The notes: a model not told the origin generated them from the letters alone. DNA of 64,000 nt from JAEWWD01 sp964440115 (GCA_964440115.1 CAYTPV010000001.1:1-64000), one strand, 5' to 3'. Counted from the stretch's first letter, positions 1 to 8,166 are shown. Numbers and translations are program-made.

Positions 1-55
1 AAGGCAGAGGTCTGCAAAACCTTCATCCCCGGTCCGATTCCGGGTGGCGCCTCCA
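1..55 (+). tRNA. tRNA-Cys (GCA), 3' part
   Basis: The window opens inside a tRNA. The anticodon arm has loop CTGCAAA with anticodon GCA at 14-16. It is followed by a T arm (CCCCGGTCCGATTCCGGG), the acceptor 3' strand, discriminator T at 52 and an encoded CCA at 53-55. U73 together with a GCA anticodon is the bacterial tRNA-Cys identity pattern. The 5' part lies outside the window. Confidence 0.93.
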
Positions 56-64
56 TAAGTAAAA

Positions 65-100
65 CCCCGACACCTTAACAGGTTCGGGGCTTTTTGTTTT
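65..100 (+). terminator. Rho-independent terminator of tRNA-Cys
   Basis: CCCCGA (65-70) pairs with TCGGGG (84-89), followed by a T-rich tail (CTTTTTGTTTT). It sits right after the tRNA CCA end. Between it and the first protein gene (stop at 341, minus strand) about 240 bases hold nothing I can recognise. Confidence 0.85.
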
Positions 101-340
101 CACAATCAGCGTTATTGAAAAAACCAGTTGCTATTGCCAGTTTTCCCGTTAAACTACTCCAGCCTTAATCAGTCGTATATGCAACACATACCGGAACCAG
201 AATGTACAACGATGCCCACATATCTATGCACTAATAGAGAACGGAAAGTCGGATTTGAAGCCTTTTCTTCAATAATATAGTCTGTCCGGTATCGTACCGC
301 CCTGATAATTTCCCACAGTGTTATATGCAGACGAATTGCA

Positions 341-766
341 TCACTCTGCCGCTCTGCGCAGTGGTTTCATACCGCGTACACGTGATGCACATTCGAGCGG
401 GACGCTTACGCGAACGATCGCTGTGTTCTGCGCGCTCTTGCGCAAAATCACTTGTTCCACAATCGCATCACATACGCGGTTTCCTTCGTTATCGCGCGCT
501 TCGACAACCATACCGACAACAGGCATGGGAAGAAATTCATAGGGAAAATCGACACTCGCACGCCCGGGAGCATACTCTTCGTCTACAAGAAAACAGGCCT
601 GTCCGGGGCACGCGGTGACACAGATGCCGCACCCGGTACAGCATTCCGGAATGGTTTTAGGCAGGTTCGTGATCGATCCCTCAATCAGGATCGCGCCTTG
701 CGGGCAGGCATGGCAGCATGGATCGCAGGGAATGTTCTCCTTGCAGTCGATGAGTATTTTCCTCAT
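341..766 (-). CDS. 4Fe-4S ferredoxin-type subunit
   Basis: Product of 141 aa with two cysteine clusters near the N terminus. The first has C8, C14, C17/C18 and C21 followed by Pro. The second is a clear C-x2-C-G-x-C-x3-CP motif (CTGCGICVTACP). Both are typical of 2x[4Fe-4S] ferredoxin domains. The start ATG at 766 has GGAGG seven bases upstream; an in-frame extension to 925 has no such site and overlaps the upstream gene. It is the last gene of a four-gene minus-strand operon and overlaps the BFD gene by four bases (ATGA). It probably passes electrons from the FAD subunit to a soluble carrier. The C-terminal 80 residues have no motif I recognise. Confidence 0.85.
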   Translation of the reverse strand: MRKILIDCKENIPCDPCCHACPQGAILIEGSITNLPKTIPECCTGCGICVTACPGQACFLVDEEYAPGRASVDFPYEFLPMPVVGMVVEARDNEGNRVCDAIVEQVILRKSAQNTAIVRVSVPLECASRVRGMKPLRRAAE

Positions 767-1062
767 GTTGCGTTTTCCTCCGCTTGGGCAGTTTCCGCAA
801 GAACCGAAAGCCGGATAGGTGAAACCGGAATTCGAAGGCTGCCCGGGAGATACCGATCTACAGGCATTTGGTAATACCCGGACAGCATCCGGGCGATCAG
901 CCGCTTGCAGGTACGCCCCTGACAAAAACCCATCCCGGCTCGTGTAGCCTTCTTGACAGCTTCAAGAGAATCCGCGCCATCACGGATGGCCGCCATAATC
1001 TCCTGCTCGGTAATTTCCTCGCAGCGGCAGACGATCGCGTTGTTCATTTTATCGCATTCCAT
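763..1062 (-). CDS. BFD-like [2Fe-2S]-binding protein
   Basis: A 99-aa protein with the BFD/NirB [2Fe-2S] pattern C12-x-C14 ... C47-x4-C52 (VCRCEE ... GFCQGRTC). Such small proteins are electron-transfer subunits of multi-subunit amino-acid and opine dehydrogenases, where BFD is either fused to or encoded beside the FAD subunit. The ATG at 1062 follows AGGAGG closely; a second ATG at 1047 would overlap the upstream stop exactly as ATGA. The stop overlaps the ferredoxin start. Its role as a partner of the 1044-2129 flavoprotein is inferred from operon position. Confidence 0.85.
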   Translation of the reverse strand: MECDKMNNAIVCRCEEITEQEIMAAIRDGADSLEAVKKATRAGMGFCQGRTCKRLIARMLSGYYQMPVDRYLPGSLRIPVSPIRLSVLAETAQAEENAT

Positions 1063-2129
1063 AAAGCCTCCTTGGCAACTCGCCGCTTATCCCCGTATGG
1101 TCCGCTTCTGAGCAGATTCAGTCTTTTCTGCAAAATCGCTTTGTACTCTTCGTACGCTGGGGCAGACAGATAGCCCAGTTGAAAAGCTGCGCTGCACCCT
1201 GCCATACGGCCTTCGTCCAGCGCCGTACTCGCTTCTTCAATACCCGTCAGGTCGCCTGCAACAAGTATGTTATTTCGTGTTGTTTCCATGGTGTCGCGAT
1301 GCAGTGGCAGCATACCGCCAAGCGTGGACGAATAAACCATTTTGCATCCGCACACGCCCGCTAGTTCTACGCGCGGTGTCAGCCCGACAGCAATCGCGAT
1401 GGTATCGCAAGCAATCGTCTGTTCCGTACCCGCTATGGGGCAAAAACATCCATCCAACTGCGTGATGGTTACGCTTTCCACACCTTCCCTTCCGTTTGCC
1501 CTCAAAATGGTATGTCCCGTCAGAATAGGCACGCCGGCCCGACGCACCTTTGCCGCGTGCACGCCATAACCGCCTACATCTTTTGCGGCTTCAAGAATAC
1601 AGCATACTTCCGCCCCTGCTTGCAGCAGCTGATAGGTAACGATCAGCCCGACATTGCCGGAACCTACTACGACAAACCGGCTGCCGGGCAGCACTTGCTG
1701 CACATTCACCATCGTCTGCGCAGCGCCGGCCGTCATTACGCCCGGCAGGGTACAGCCCGGAAAACTCAGCGCATTTTCCGATGCCCCCGTTGCAAGTATG
1801 ATGCGTTTGCCGAAGTACCGGATACTCGTTTCTCCGTCCGTCGCTGTCACGCTGCCGTCCGGATATATCCCCCAAACGCGCATGCCGAGTTTGAACTCTA
1901 CCCCTAGCATTTCTGCCTCAGTCAGCAGATTTTTACCGATCAGATAGCCGCGTGTTCCAGCGTAATGTGCGTCCGAACCAAAGAATTTGTGTATTTGTTT
2001 GAAAAGCTGACCGCCCGGCAGATTATTTTCATCCAGCAGCAAAACGCTTGCGCCATACCGCCTCGCTTCAATAGCCGCGCTTAAACCGGCCGGACCCGCA
2101 CCGACAACGATGATGTCATACATTTCCAT
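1044..2129 (-). CDS. FAD-dependent pyridine-nucleotide-type oxidoreductase (HcnB/SoxA-like)
   Basis: About 361 aa. An N-terminal FAD dinucleotide fold (GAGPAG, about residues 9-14) is followed by PGGQ and then a second GxGxxG fold (GSGNVG) in the middle of the protein. A C-terminal VAGDLTG motif binds the FAD ribityl. This layout matches the alpha-type flavoprotein of hydrogen-cyanide synthase (HcnB), opine oxidase subunit A and the D-/L-hydroxyproline or sarcosine dehydrogenase family. GAGGAG stands six bases before ATG 2129; a GTG lies directly upstream. Neighbours supply [2Fe-2S], BFD and 4Fe-4S subunits. The usual catalytic DAO-type subunit is missing here but a candidate sits at 15392-16540. 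The substrate cannot be read from sequence. Confidence 0.88.
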   Translation of the reverse strand: MEMYDIIVVGAGPAGLSAAIEARRYGASVLLLDENNLPGGQLFKQIHKFFGSDAHYAGTRGYLIGKNLLTEAEMLGVEFKLGMRVWGIYPDGSVTATDGETSIRYFGKRIILATGASENALSFPGCTLPGVMTAGAAQTMVNVQQVLPGSRFVVVGSGNVGLIVTYQLLQAGAEVCCILEAAKDVGGYGVHAAKVRRAGVPILTGHTILRANGREGVESVTITQLDGCFCPIAGTEQTIACDTIAIAVGLTPRVELAGVCGCKMVYSSTLGGMLPLHRDTMETTRNNILVAGDLTGIEEASTALDEGRMAGCSAAFQLGYLSAPAYEEYKAILQKRLNLLRSGPYGDKRRVAKEALWNAIK

Positions 2130-2439
2130 CACCCGCTCCTCTGCCGTTTCCTACCTGTGTACGGACCTGCATTCCGTCACGTACAATCGTCATGCAGGTT
2201 CTTTGGTTCGGAACACCGTCGATTTCCATGACGCAATCCGTGCACTGACCAATGCCGCAGAACAGCCCGCGCGGTTCATGCCGCTTCGCGGTATGCCGAA
2301 AAACGCGAATGCCGTTCGCCAGCAGCGCAGCCGCGACCGTTTCCCCTTCACGGGCGAAGAGTGTTTTTCCGTCCACGACAATAGGAACTTCAGCTTTCTT
2401 TTCTAGTTCCAGAATGGGATGTTCCGTCACACGCCGCAC
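2116..2439 (-). CDS. (2Fe-2S)-binding subunit, HcnA/SoxA N-terminal type
   Basis: A 107-aa protein with a plant-ferredoxin-like fold: VDGKTLFAREGETVAAALLANG, then C-G-x-G-x-C-x2-C (CGIGQCTDC) and, after DGVPNQRTC, the fourth cysteine. This is the domain that precedes the FAD domain in sarcosine oxidase alpha and forms HcnA in cyanide synthase. It is the first gene of the minus-strand operon, and its 3' end overlaps the FAD subunit by 14 bases. The start is GTG at 2439 with an AAGGCGGTG-like ribosome site. Two minus-strand TATACT -10 boxes lie near 2466-2478. Confidence 0.85.
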   Translation of the reverse strand: MRRVTEHPILELEKKAEVPIVVDGKTLFAREGETVAAALLANGIRVFRHTAKRHEPRGLFCGIGQCTDCVMEIDGVPNQRTCMTIVRDGMQVRTQVGNGRGAGDGNV

Positions 2440-2517
2440 TGTCGTTTCACCGCCTTCTCAAGTCGAGTATACAGTATATTTCGTGCTGTTACAGCCCTAT
2501 ACAGGGTGGAAAACGGC

Positions 2518-2581
2518 AATACGCACAAATGTGCGGCACTTTTATGTATACATTGGAATTCTGAGTGCTGTAGAATATATA
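2518..2581 (+). promoter_or_regulatory. Operator-promoter repeat, copy 1
   Basis: A 64-base stretch matches 2829-2892 at about 52 of 64 positions. It contains the palindrome GCACAAATGTGC (2523-2534), a conserved GTATACA, GAATTCTG and a -10-like TAGAAT at 2571-2576. The palindrome centre is about 43 bases before the -10 box, a position suited to an activator. It lies in the 430-base divergent gap before the 341-2439 operon and could also serve that operon. The 247 bases between the copies contain no gene I can support. Confidence 0.7.
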
Positions 2582-2828
2582 CAGAACAACACGCACGGCC
2601 CATCCCGCTTTGAACGTATCCAAATATGCGCAGCCGTTTACTGCAAGCGCCGATATAAATCGTGTCTCACACCGAACCGCAGTTATTTTGTCCGTGACAA
2701 TCGCAAAGCTTCAGCCTTCATTTTGAATTCTAAAATGGCTCTTCCGTTACATGCAACGCCATGGATTTGGGACGTTGCGAATAAAGTGTAATGCGCTCGT
2801 AAATAGCCAGTTTTAGGCACAAAGTTGA

Positions 2829-2892
2829 AATATACACAAATGTGCAGCAATTTTACGTATACACCAGAATTCTGTGTGCGGTAAAATATATT
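2829..2892 (+). promoter_or_regulatory. Operator-promoter repeat, copy 2
   Basis: Second copy in the same orientation, exactly 311 bases downstream of copy 1. The palindrome is ACACAAATGTGC (2834-2845) and the -10-like box is TAAAAT (2882-2887), both at the same spacing as in copy 1. It sits about 50 bases before the lipoprotein start and is the likely promoter for that gene and perhaps the dehydrogenase genes behind it. Conservation is concentrated in the palindrome and -10 regions, as expected for duplicated regulatory DNA. Confidence 0.75.
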
Positions 2893-2939
2893 ATGCAAGG
2901 CGGGGAGCCGCCAACTTCATTTTACAGGAGGGAAACATC

Positions 2940-3680
2940 GTGAAAAAGATTCTCGCTATGGTAATCGCCCTGCTCATGGCAGTCTCACTGTGTGCCTGCG
3001 CTGCACCGCAGCCGGCAGAACCCGCCGCAGCAACACCCGCAGCAGCTACCGCTGCACCCGCAGAAGCAACCGAGGCCCCCGCAGCTACCGAAGCGCCCGC
3101 GGCAGCCACCGAAGCACCCGCCGCAGCAGCGACCCCCGTACAACGCATCATCGTATGGAACAATGCGATCCAAGGCCTCACAGCCAGCGATCAGCCGAGG
3201 TCAGAAGGCGATCTGCGTCCCGCTTACGCGATCAAAGACGTATACGACAAGTTTTCCATCAAAGGAAATGATACTGTTCAGGTCATTGGGTCTGACGGCT
3301 ACGTAGGCGAAGAAGCCCTCAAAGATCTCCTCCAGAAATATATGACACTCAAAGGTGAAAACGCCCCCATCGTCGTTGGCGAGGCGCAGGATCCCGACTG
3401 GGCAGTCTGGGAAGTTGCCTATATCAAATTCGGTGCAGATGCGATTATGACCTCCTACAAAGATAAACTCAGCGTGAAGGATATGTTCAAAGCGCTCGGC
3501 ATGGTTGAAGCGGATAGCTATGACTTCGTCTGCACTGACAACTACACCCAGAAGGTTGCCGCTGCTGACATCGGCGATTGCTACATTTCCTGGGTCAGCG
3601 ACCGCGTTGACGGCGTAGTTCCGGGCATCGGCAGCGATACGCTCTATAGCATACTCTACATACAGCCTAGCGCTAAATAA
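2940..3680 (+). CDS. Secreted lipoprotein of unknown function
   Basis: A 246-aa protein starting at GTG 2940, eight bases after AGGAGGG. A Lys-Lys N terminus, a hydrophobic core and LCAC mark a signal peptide with lipobox. A roughly 45-residue Ala/Pro/Thr/Glu linker of TEAPA-type repeats follows, then a globular domain of about 175 residues. I do not recognise the domain. It has no transporter-type or enzyme motif I can name, although an envelope-anchored binding role is plausible. It stands alone behind the operator-promoter repeat and upstream of the E1alpha gene, separated by two hairpins. ModA (61496-62347) carries a similar linker, so the linker is a house style rather than a function. 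Confidence 0.8.
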   Translation: MKKILAMVIALLMAVSLCACAAPQPAEPAAATPAAATAAPAEATEAPAATEAPAAATEAPAAAATPVQRIIVWNNAIQGLTASDQPRSEGDLRPAYAIKDVYDKFSIKGNDTVQVIGSDGYVGEEALKDLLQKYMTLKGENAPIVVGEAQDPDWAVWEVAYIKFGADAIMTSYKDKLSVKDMFKALGMVEADSYDFVCTDNYTQKVAAADIGDCYISWVSDRVDGVVPGIGSDTLYSILYIQPSAK

Positions 3681-3707
3681 TCCCGTCATTTCTCTTGACT
3701 CAATGGA

Positions 3708-3748
3708 TTGTGAATGACTGGCCGCCAATTCGCGCCAGTCATTCACAA
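3708..3748 (+). other. Perfect 15-bp inverted repeat in leader
   Basis: The arms at 3708-3722 and 3734-3748 are exact complements (TTGTGAATGACTGGC) around an 11-base loop. Neither strand has a T tract after the stem, so it is not a standard terminator. It may protect the 3' end of the lipoprotein mRNA, act as an attenuator, or be an operator. Confidence 0.55.
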
Positions 3749-3875
3749 ATTACAGCCCGCAGAGCCCATGCTATTACTTTCCTGCAATCTTAGAAAATCG
3801 CAGCCTTATCGTACAGGCTGCCGTAAGATTCGTGCTACATTAACCTCCGTACACATCTTCAGCGTCGACGACAGC

Positions 3876-3907
3876 CGCTTCGGACTATATTTGAAACGTC
3901 CGAGGCG
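3876..3907 (+). other. Second hairpin in E1alpha leader
   Basis: CGCTTCGGAC (3876-3885) pairs with GTCCGAGGCG (3898-3907) with one G-U pair. With the preceding inverted repeat it makes the roughly 300-base leader before the E1alpha start structured. I recognise no known riboswitch class here. Confidence 0.4.
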
Positions 3908-3981
3908 AAGACGATATAGATATCACGTACCGCAATCCGATAACCGGTTATTTGGTGTTAGCATTTCTTGGAGGAATCATT

Positions 3982-4965
3982 ATGGCTTTAAGTAAAGAAC
4001 GGCTCATGGGCCTGTACAGAGATATGTACCTTATTCGCAACTTTGAGGATGTCATCAAGGAATATGCTGCAAACGGCGTTATCCCCGGGTTCGTTCACCT
4101 TTCCACCGGGCAGGAAGCCTGCCAGGCGGGTGTGGTGCGGGCGCTTCGTACCACGGATTACAAGTACCCCGACCACCGCGGACACGGAGCGATTCTCCTT
4201 TGCGGTACCGACCCCAAATACGTTATGGCCGAGATTTTCGGCAAGGCGACGGGCATCAACGGGGGCCGTGGCGGCTCCATGCACGTGCATGACTGGAGCT
4301 GCCACAACCATGGTTTTAACGGCATACAGGGTTCTACCGTCGTAACGGCGCTCGGCACCGCTTTTGCCGCAAAATACCGCAAAACCGATGAGGTTTCGGC
4401 GGTATTCATGGGTGACGGTACGCTTGGTGAGGGCACCTGCCATGAGAGCATGAATTTGGCGGCGACCTGGAAACTTCCGGTGATCTATTGCCTAATCAAC
4501 AACGGCTATGCCATATCCACCCCATGCCGCATCGCGCACCCGCAGGAAGAGCTGCGCCAATGGGCGGACGGATATGGCGTTCCATCCTGGCGTGTGGACG
4601 GCAACGATGTAGAAGCCGTCGTTGAAGCGACAGAAAAGGCTGTTGCGCTGGCGCGCGGCGGCAATGGCCCGTCGTTGATCGAATTCGTTACCTACCGCTG
4701 GCAGGGGCACTTCGCCGGAGATCCCGCCTCATATCGGCCGGAAGAGGAGCTTGCATACTGGAAGCAGCGCGATCCTGTGATGCTGACACGAAATGTGTTA
4801 AAAGACCGCGAGGGTGTTTTAGAAGAAGAGCTGCAATCGATCGAAGCAAGCGTTGATCTGCAAATACAGGAGATGCTGTGTTTCTCTATCGAAAGCCCCG
4901 TGCCGGAAACTCACAGCGCACTTACACATGTTTACGAGAGCATTCCCGTGGAGGTTGTAAAATGA
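3982..4965 (+). CDS. acoA: 2-oxoacid dehydrogenase E1 component, alpha subunit (acetoin/pyruvate type)
   Basis: A 327-aa thiamine-diphosphate enzyme subunit. The TPP/Mg motif GDG (GDGTLGEG) runs to INNGYAIST about 30 residues later, and the phosphorylation-loop-like region RGGSMH is present. Length and motifs fit the alpha subunit of the AcoA/PdhA family, which decarboxylates a 2-oxoacid or cleaves acetoin and passes the acyl group to E2 lipoate. ATG 3982 has GGAGGA upstream. The stop overlaps the E1beta start as ATGA. The symbol is given by family; acetoin, pyruvate and branched-chain 2-oxoacids cannot be separated from sequence alone. Confidence 0.9.
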   Translation: MALSKERLMGLYRDMYLIRNFEDVIKEYAANGVIPGFVHLSTGQEACQAGVVRALRTTDYKYPDHRGHGAILLCGTDPKYVMAEIFGKATGINGGRGGSMHVHDWSCHNHGFNGIQGSTVVTALGTAFAAKYRKTDEVSAVFMGDGTLGEGTCHESMNLAATWKLPVIYCLINNGYAISTPCRIAHPQEELRQWADGYGVPSWRVDGNDVEAVVEATEKAVALARGGNGPSLIEFVTYRWQGHFAGDPASYRPEEELAYWKQRDPVMLTRNVLKDREGVLEEELQSIEASVDLQIQEMLCFSIESPVPETHSALTHVYESIPVEVVK

Positions 4966-5939
4966 GTCGGATCATCTCATATACAAAAGCAATCAACGAA
5001 GCCATGGTTCAGGAGATGGAACGGGATGATTCCGTATTCATTCTGGGCGAAGACGTGGCGCGGATGGGCGGCGATTTTGGCCTTACGCAGGGCATTTATC
5101 CGCGCTGGCCGGACCGGATTTTTGATACGGCACTTTCCGAATCCGCCATCGTGGGCCTTGCAAACGGAGCAGCAATCGCCGGGCTGCGCCCTATCGCCGA
5201 GATCATGTTTGCGGACTTTGCGGGCGTTGCCTTCGACCAGATCGTCAACAGCACAGCAAAGCTTAATTTTATGTTTCAGGAGGAAGCGGACTGCCCCGTC
5301 GTGATCCGTGCGCCGCAAGGGGCGGGCATTCGCTGCGCTTATCATCACTCCGCAACGGTAGAAAGCTGGTTTTTGAACACCCCAGGCCTTATCATAGTCT
5401 CCCCGGCAACGCCCTACGAGGCAAAGGGACTGCTGATATCGTCAATCCGCTGCAATGATCCCGTGCTGTTTCTCGAGCACAAAATGCTCCTCAATGTAAA
5501 GGGAGAAGTGCCGCAAGAGCCTTATGCACTGCCTCTGGGCAAGGGCGTAATCGAGCGCGCGGGCAAGGATGTTACCATCGTCGCATTGCAGATAACAGTG
5601 GGCATGGCGCTCAAAGCTGCCACAGAGCTCGAAAAGGAGGGCATTACGGCGGAAGTGATCAACCTGCGTACCATCAAGCCTTACGACGAACTTCTGATTG
5701 CGGAGTCGGTCGCCAAGACCGGACGCCTGGTGATTGCGCAGGAAGGACCGAAGGTAGGCGGCTGGGCGGCAGAAATATCTGCAATGGTCAATGAGAAGTA
5801 CTTTGAATACCTTGCCGCTCCCATCAGCCGTGTAACCTGTCTGGATATTCCCGTATCGTTCGCGCCCGTTCTGGAGGATTACTATATGCTCAATCCCTCA
5901 GATATCGTACGCGCCGTACGGACAACCGTTGCGTTCTAG
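4962..5939 (+). CDS. acoB: 2-oxoacid dehydrogenase E1 component, beta subunit
   Basis: A 325-aa transketolase-like beta subunit of the heterotetrameric E1. It opens with YTKAINEAM, GEDV and TALSESAIVGLANGAA, and holds the usual HHSATVESWFL and P-x-T-P-Y-EAKGLL segments. The C-terminal domain has NLRTIKPYD. ATG 4962 overlaps the alpha stop; translation is probably coupled. It forms E1 with 3982-4965 and works with the E2 at 5952. Confidence 0.92.
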   Translation: MSRIISYTKAINEAMVQEMERDDSVFILGEDVARMGGDFGLTQGIYPRWPDRIFDTALSESAIVGLANGAAIAGLRPIAEIMFADFAGVAFDQIVNSTAKLNFMFQEEADCPVVIRAPQGAGIRCAYHHSATVESWFLNTPGLIIVSPATPYEAKGLLISSIRCNDPVLFLEHKMLLNVKGEVPQEPYALPLGKGVIERAGKDVTIVALQITVGMALKAATELEKEGITAEVINLRTIKPYDELLIAESVAKTGRLVIAQEGPKVGGWAAEISAMVNEKYFEYLAAPISRVTCLDIPVSFAPVLEDYYMLNPSDIVRAVRTTVAF

Positions 5940-5951
5940 GGGGATTATACA

Positions 5952-7148
5952 ATGGCGACCATCGAAAGAATGCCAAAGTTCGGGCTTTCCATGGAGGAAG
6001 GCATACTCTCCGAATGGCTTGTTCCCATCGGGGGTGTTGTAACGCGCGGCACTGCCATCGCCGTGATTGAAGCGGAAAAGCTGACAAATGACGCTGTTGC
6101 TTCCATTGACGGCGTAATGCTGAAATATTGCCTTTCGCCCGGCGACACCGCGACCTGCGGCGAGCCGCTTTGCATCATAGGCGAAGTGGGTGAAAACCCT
6201 GACGCGGATGCAGACTCGCCCACGCGCGTTTCAGGTGTAAACGATCTCGTAGTAAATAGTACACCCGGCGACGTACAGACTGTTGAACAGGATGCCGTGC
6301 AACCGCATATGCAGCCAAAAGTTGCCGTCACGAATGCTGCGCTTACCCCGCGTGCCCGGCTGGTCGCGGAGAAACTGCGTCTCTCCTGCTCCCCAATCCA
6401 AGGCACCGGTCTGCTCGGCATGATAACGGTTGCGGACATCAAAGCCCACGGCAAACCAGCATCCGAACCGCGCCTTATACCCATGACAGGTATACAGAGA
6501 ACCACTGCCGCCGCGATGAAGAGCAGCCTCGAAAACAGCGCACAGACTACTGTTTGTATAGAAAGCGGTTTTGCGCCGCTCGTGAAAGCATATCAGTCCC
6601 TGAAACCGGTTTACGCCGCAAATGGAATGAAGCTCTCCTATACGGCGATGATACTCTACGCGGTGTCCCGCGCGCTCGCAGACCGTGAAGACATCCGCAT
6701 GCAGTATTATGACGAAAAGAGTTTTCTGCTGCCTGATGAGATCCATATCGGTGTTGCGATCGATACCGAAAGAGGTCTCGTCGTGCCTGTGATACGCCAT
6801 GCGGATCAGAAATCGCTTGAGACTATCTGTGCCGATCTGAGCGACGTATCTGCCCGTGCGCGAAGCGGCAAGCTCACGCAGAACGACATGGGCTCGGCGG
6901 TAACGACCGTCTCAAATCTCGCCATGGCAGGCGCAACATCGTTTACGCCGATTTTAAACCCGCCGCAGAGCACGATACTTGGGGTCTGCAAACTGAGGGA
7001 TATCCCCGTCGTCAGGGATGGCGGCATATTCGTGGAACCTACGATGAATCTCTGCCTGACCTATGACCACCGCGTGCTCAACGGGGCCCCGGCCTGCCGG
7101 TACCTGCAGACGATCATCGATATACTCAATGGGAACGACTGGCGTTAA
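5952..7148 (+). CDS. acoC: Dihydrolipoamide acyltransferase (E2)
   Basis: A 398-aa protein with three parts. The N-terminal lipoyl domain (about 1-80) has the lipoylation lysine in EAEKL. A peripheral-subunit-binding domain (about 130-170, TPRARLVAEKL ... GTGLLGMITVADI) follows, then a catalytic CAT-like domain to the end. The active-site motif reads DHRVLNG where most E2s have DHRxxDG: the histidine is kept and the aspartate is Asn. No E3 (lipoamide dehydrogenase) gene lies in the window, so E3 must come from elsewhere. It follows the beta subunit by 12 bases in the same operon. Confidence 0.9.
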   Translation: MATIERMPKFGLSMEEGILSEWLVPIGGVVTRGTAIAVIEAEKLTNDAVASIDGVMLKYCLSPGDTATCGEPLCIIGEVGENPDADADSPTRVSGVNDLVVNSTPGDVQTVEQDAVQPHMQPKVAVTNAALTPRARLVAEKLRLSCSPIQGTGLLGMITVADIKAHGKPASEPRLIPMTGIQRTTAAAMKSSLENSAQTTVCIESGFAPLVKAYQSLKPVYAANGMKLSYTAMILYAVSRALADREDIRMQYYDEKSFLLPDEIHIGVAIDTERGLVVPVIRHADQKSLETICADLSDVSARARSGKLTQNDMGSAVTTVSNLAMAGATSFTPILNPPQSTILGVCKLRDIPVVRDGGIFVEPTMNLCLTYDHRVLNGAPACRYLQTIIDILNGNDWR

Positions 7149-7218
7149 GGAAAACGTATGTAGCTATCCGCCGGTGGATATAACGCAATCCGCTAGAGAA
7201 ATATGGAGACTGTTTAAA

Positions 7219-8166
7219 ATGCCCATACCGATCAGACTGAGTGAAATCGGCGCCGCGTGTGCCGCCATACTCCAAGAACTCGCAAGCAATGCGGACAGGT
7301 TCGGCCTTGCCGTTTCACGCAGCGGCAACGGCGCGCGGATATTGATCGCGGATCGTGACACAGAAGAAAGTGCGCAAGCCGGCGCGATCACTGCCACGCT
7401 CTGTCAGGGCGGCCTCGCGCAGTCAGAAGCATATTCCGGTGAATTCGGTGGAAAGAAACTCGTTTTTATCCGCACGCGAACGGAGCATCCTCGCCTTGCG
7501 ACACTGACGATGCAATCCGCCCGCGAATTTGAGGGCGTGATGCTATCCGGACCTGTCAAACTGCACCTTGAGCGCTCGGACGAAGTCAGCTATGACGAAG
7601 ATCCCTCAAATGGCACGTTCTGCGCCATCGTTCAGGCAAACGCCGTGCCGGGTGATCATTGGATTGCCGCACTGGCGGAAAAGGCGGGCTGTTCGCCGGA
7701 TCAATTGACGCTCATCGTCGCCCCGCAGGAGCGCGTTCTTGGCGCGGCCCAGATCGCCGGACGCATGAACGAGAACATGATACTCACAATGGAGCGTTCC
7801 CTTGGTCTTCCTGGCGCGCAAGTGTCAGCAATCGAAGGCTATTCCCCCATTTGCCCGGCTGGAGCGGCGACGGCGCGCGGAGCGTTGCTTCAGCCGGATG
7901 ACTATCTGCATTACGGCGCATTCTCACGGCTGACGCTCCGGCCGGACAGCGGCATTGACGCGAAATGGCTTGCGGACAACCTCGCGTTTTCATCGCTTCC
8001 CATATTCGGCGGACTGTTCATAGACCTTCTCGACGCGGCCGGCGGAGACTTCTTTCAAATCCCAAACCTGCTGCATATCAACAAGCTTGCCGTCGTCGAG
8101 GTGTTTGACTCCTCGAACGGCGAAACATACCGCGCAGGAGTGCTTCGACCCGATTGTTTAGCCTGA
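7219..8166 (+). CDS. Methenyltetrahydromethanopterin cyclohydrolase homologue 1
   Basis: A 315-aa protein resembling Mch. It has an NGARI segment near residue 40, GGLAQSEAYSG at about 64-74, the LIVAPQ...GAAQIAGRMNE core, and a C-terminal GGDFFQIPN...YRAGVLRP. Mch opens methenyl-H4MPT to 5-formyl-H4MPT. The R-x2-E pair known as catalytic in archaeal Mch is kept (R182, E185). The GSGPAR motif of canonical Mch is changed to LSGPVK, so this copy is the more divergent. The start is ATG 7219; a longer in-frame reading overlaps E2 and is unlikely. It lies between E2 and the BMP lipoprotein, suggesting a shared pathway. Family assignment is fairly sure; the carrier and substrate are not. Confidence 0.75.
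   Translation: MPIPIRLSEIGAACAAILQELASNADRFGLAVSRSGNGARILIADRDTEESAQAGAITATLCQGGLAQSEAYSGEFGGKKLVFIRTRTEHPRLATLTMQSAREFEGVMLSGPVKLHLERSDEVSYDEDPSNGTFCAIVQANAVPGDHWIAALAEKAGCSPDQLTLIVAPQERVLGAAQIAGRMNENMILTMERSLGLPGAQVSAIEGYSPICPAGAATARGALLQPDDYLHYGAFSRLTLRPDSGIDAKWLADNLAFSSLPIFGGLFIDLLDAAGGDFFQIPNLLHINKLAVVEVFDSSNGETYRAGVLRPDCLA

Noticed and set aside
2252..2791. Long plus-strand reading frame across the divergent regulatory region
   Set aside because: It overlaps the antisense of the 2Fe-2S gene, lacks a ribosome site and covers the operator-promoter repeat.
3000..3140. Short tandem-like GCAGC/CCGAAGC repeats, considered as a DNA repeat or CRISPR-like array
   Set aside because: They encode the Ala/Pro/Thr/Glu linker of the lipoprotein; there are no equal-length spacers, so it is coding low complexity.
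7219..8166. Reading 7219-8166 as an unrelated hypothetical protein
   Set aside because: Order and spacing of several Mch motifs, including the Arg-x2-Glu pair and the C-terminal GDF-x-I...YRAG segment, fit Mch and match the second copy at 14412.
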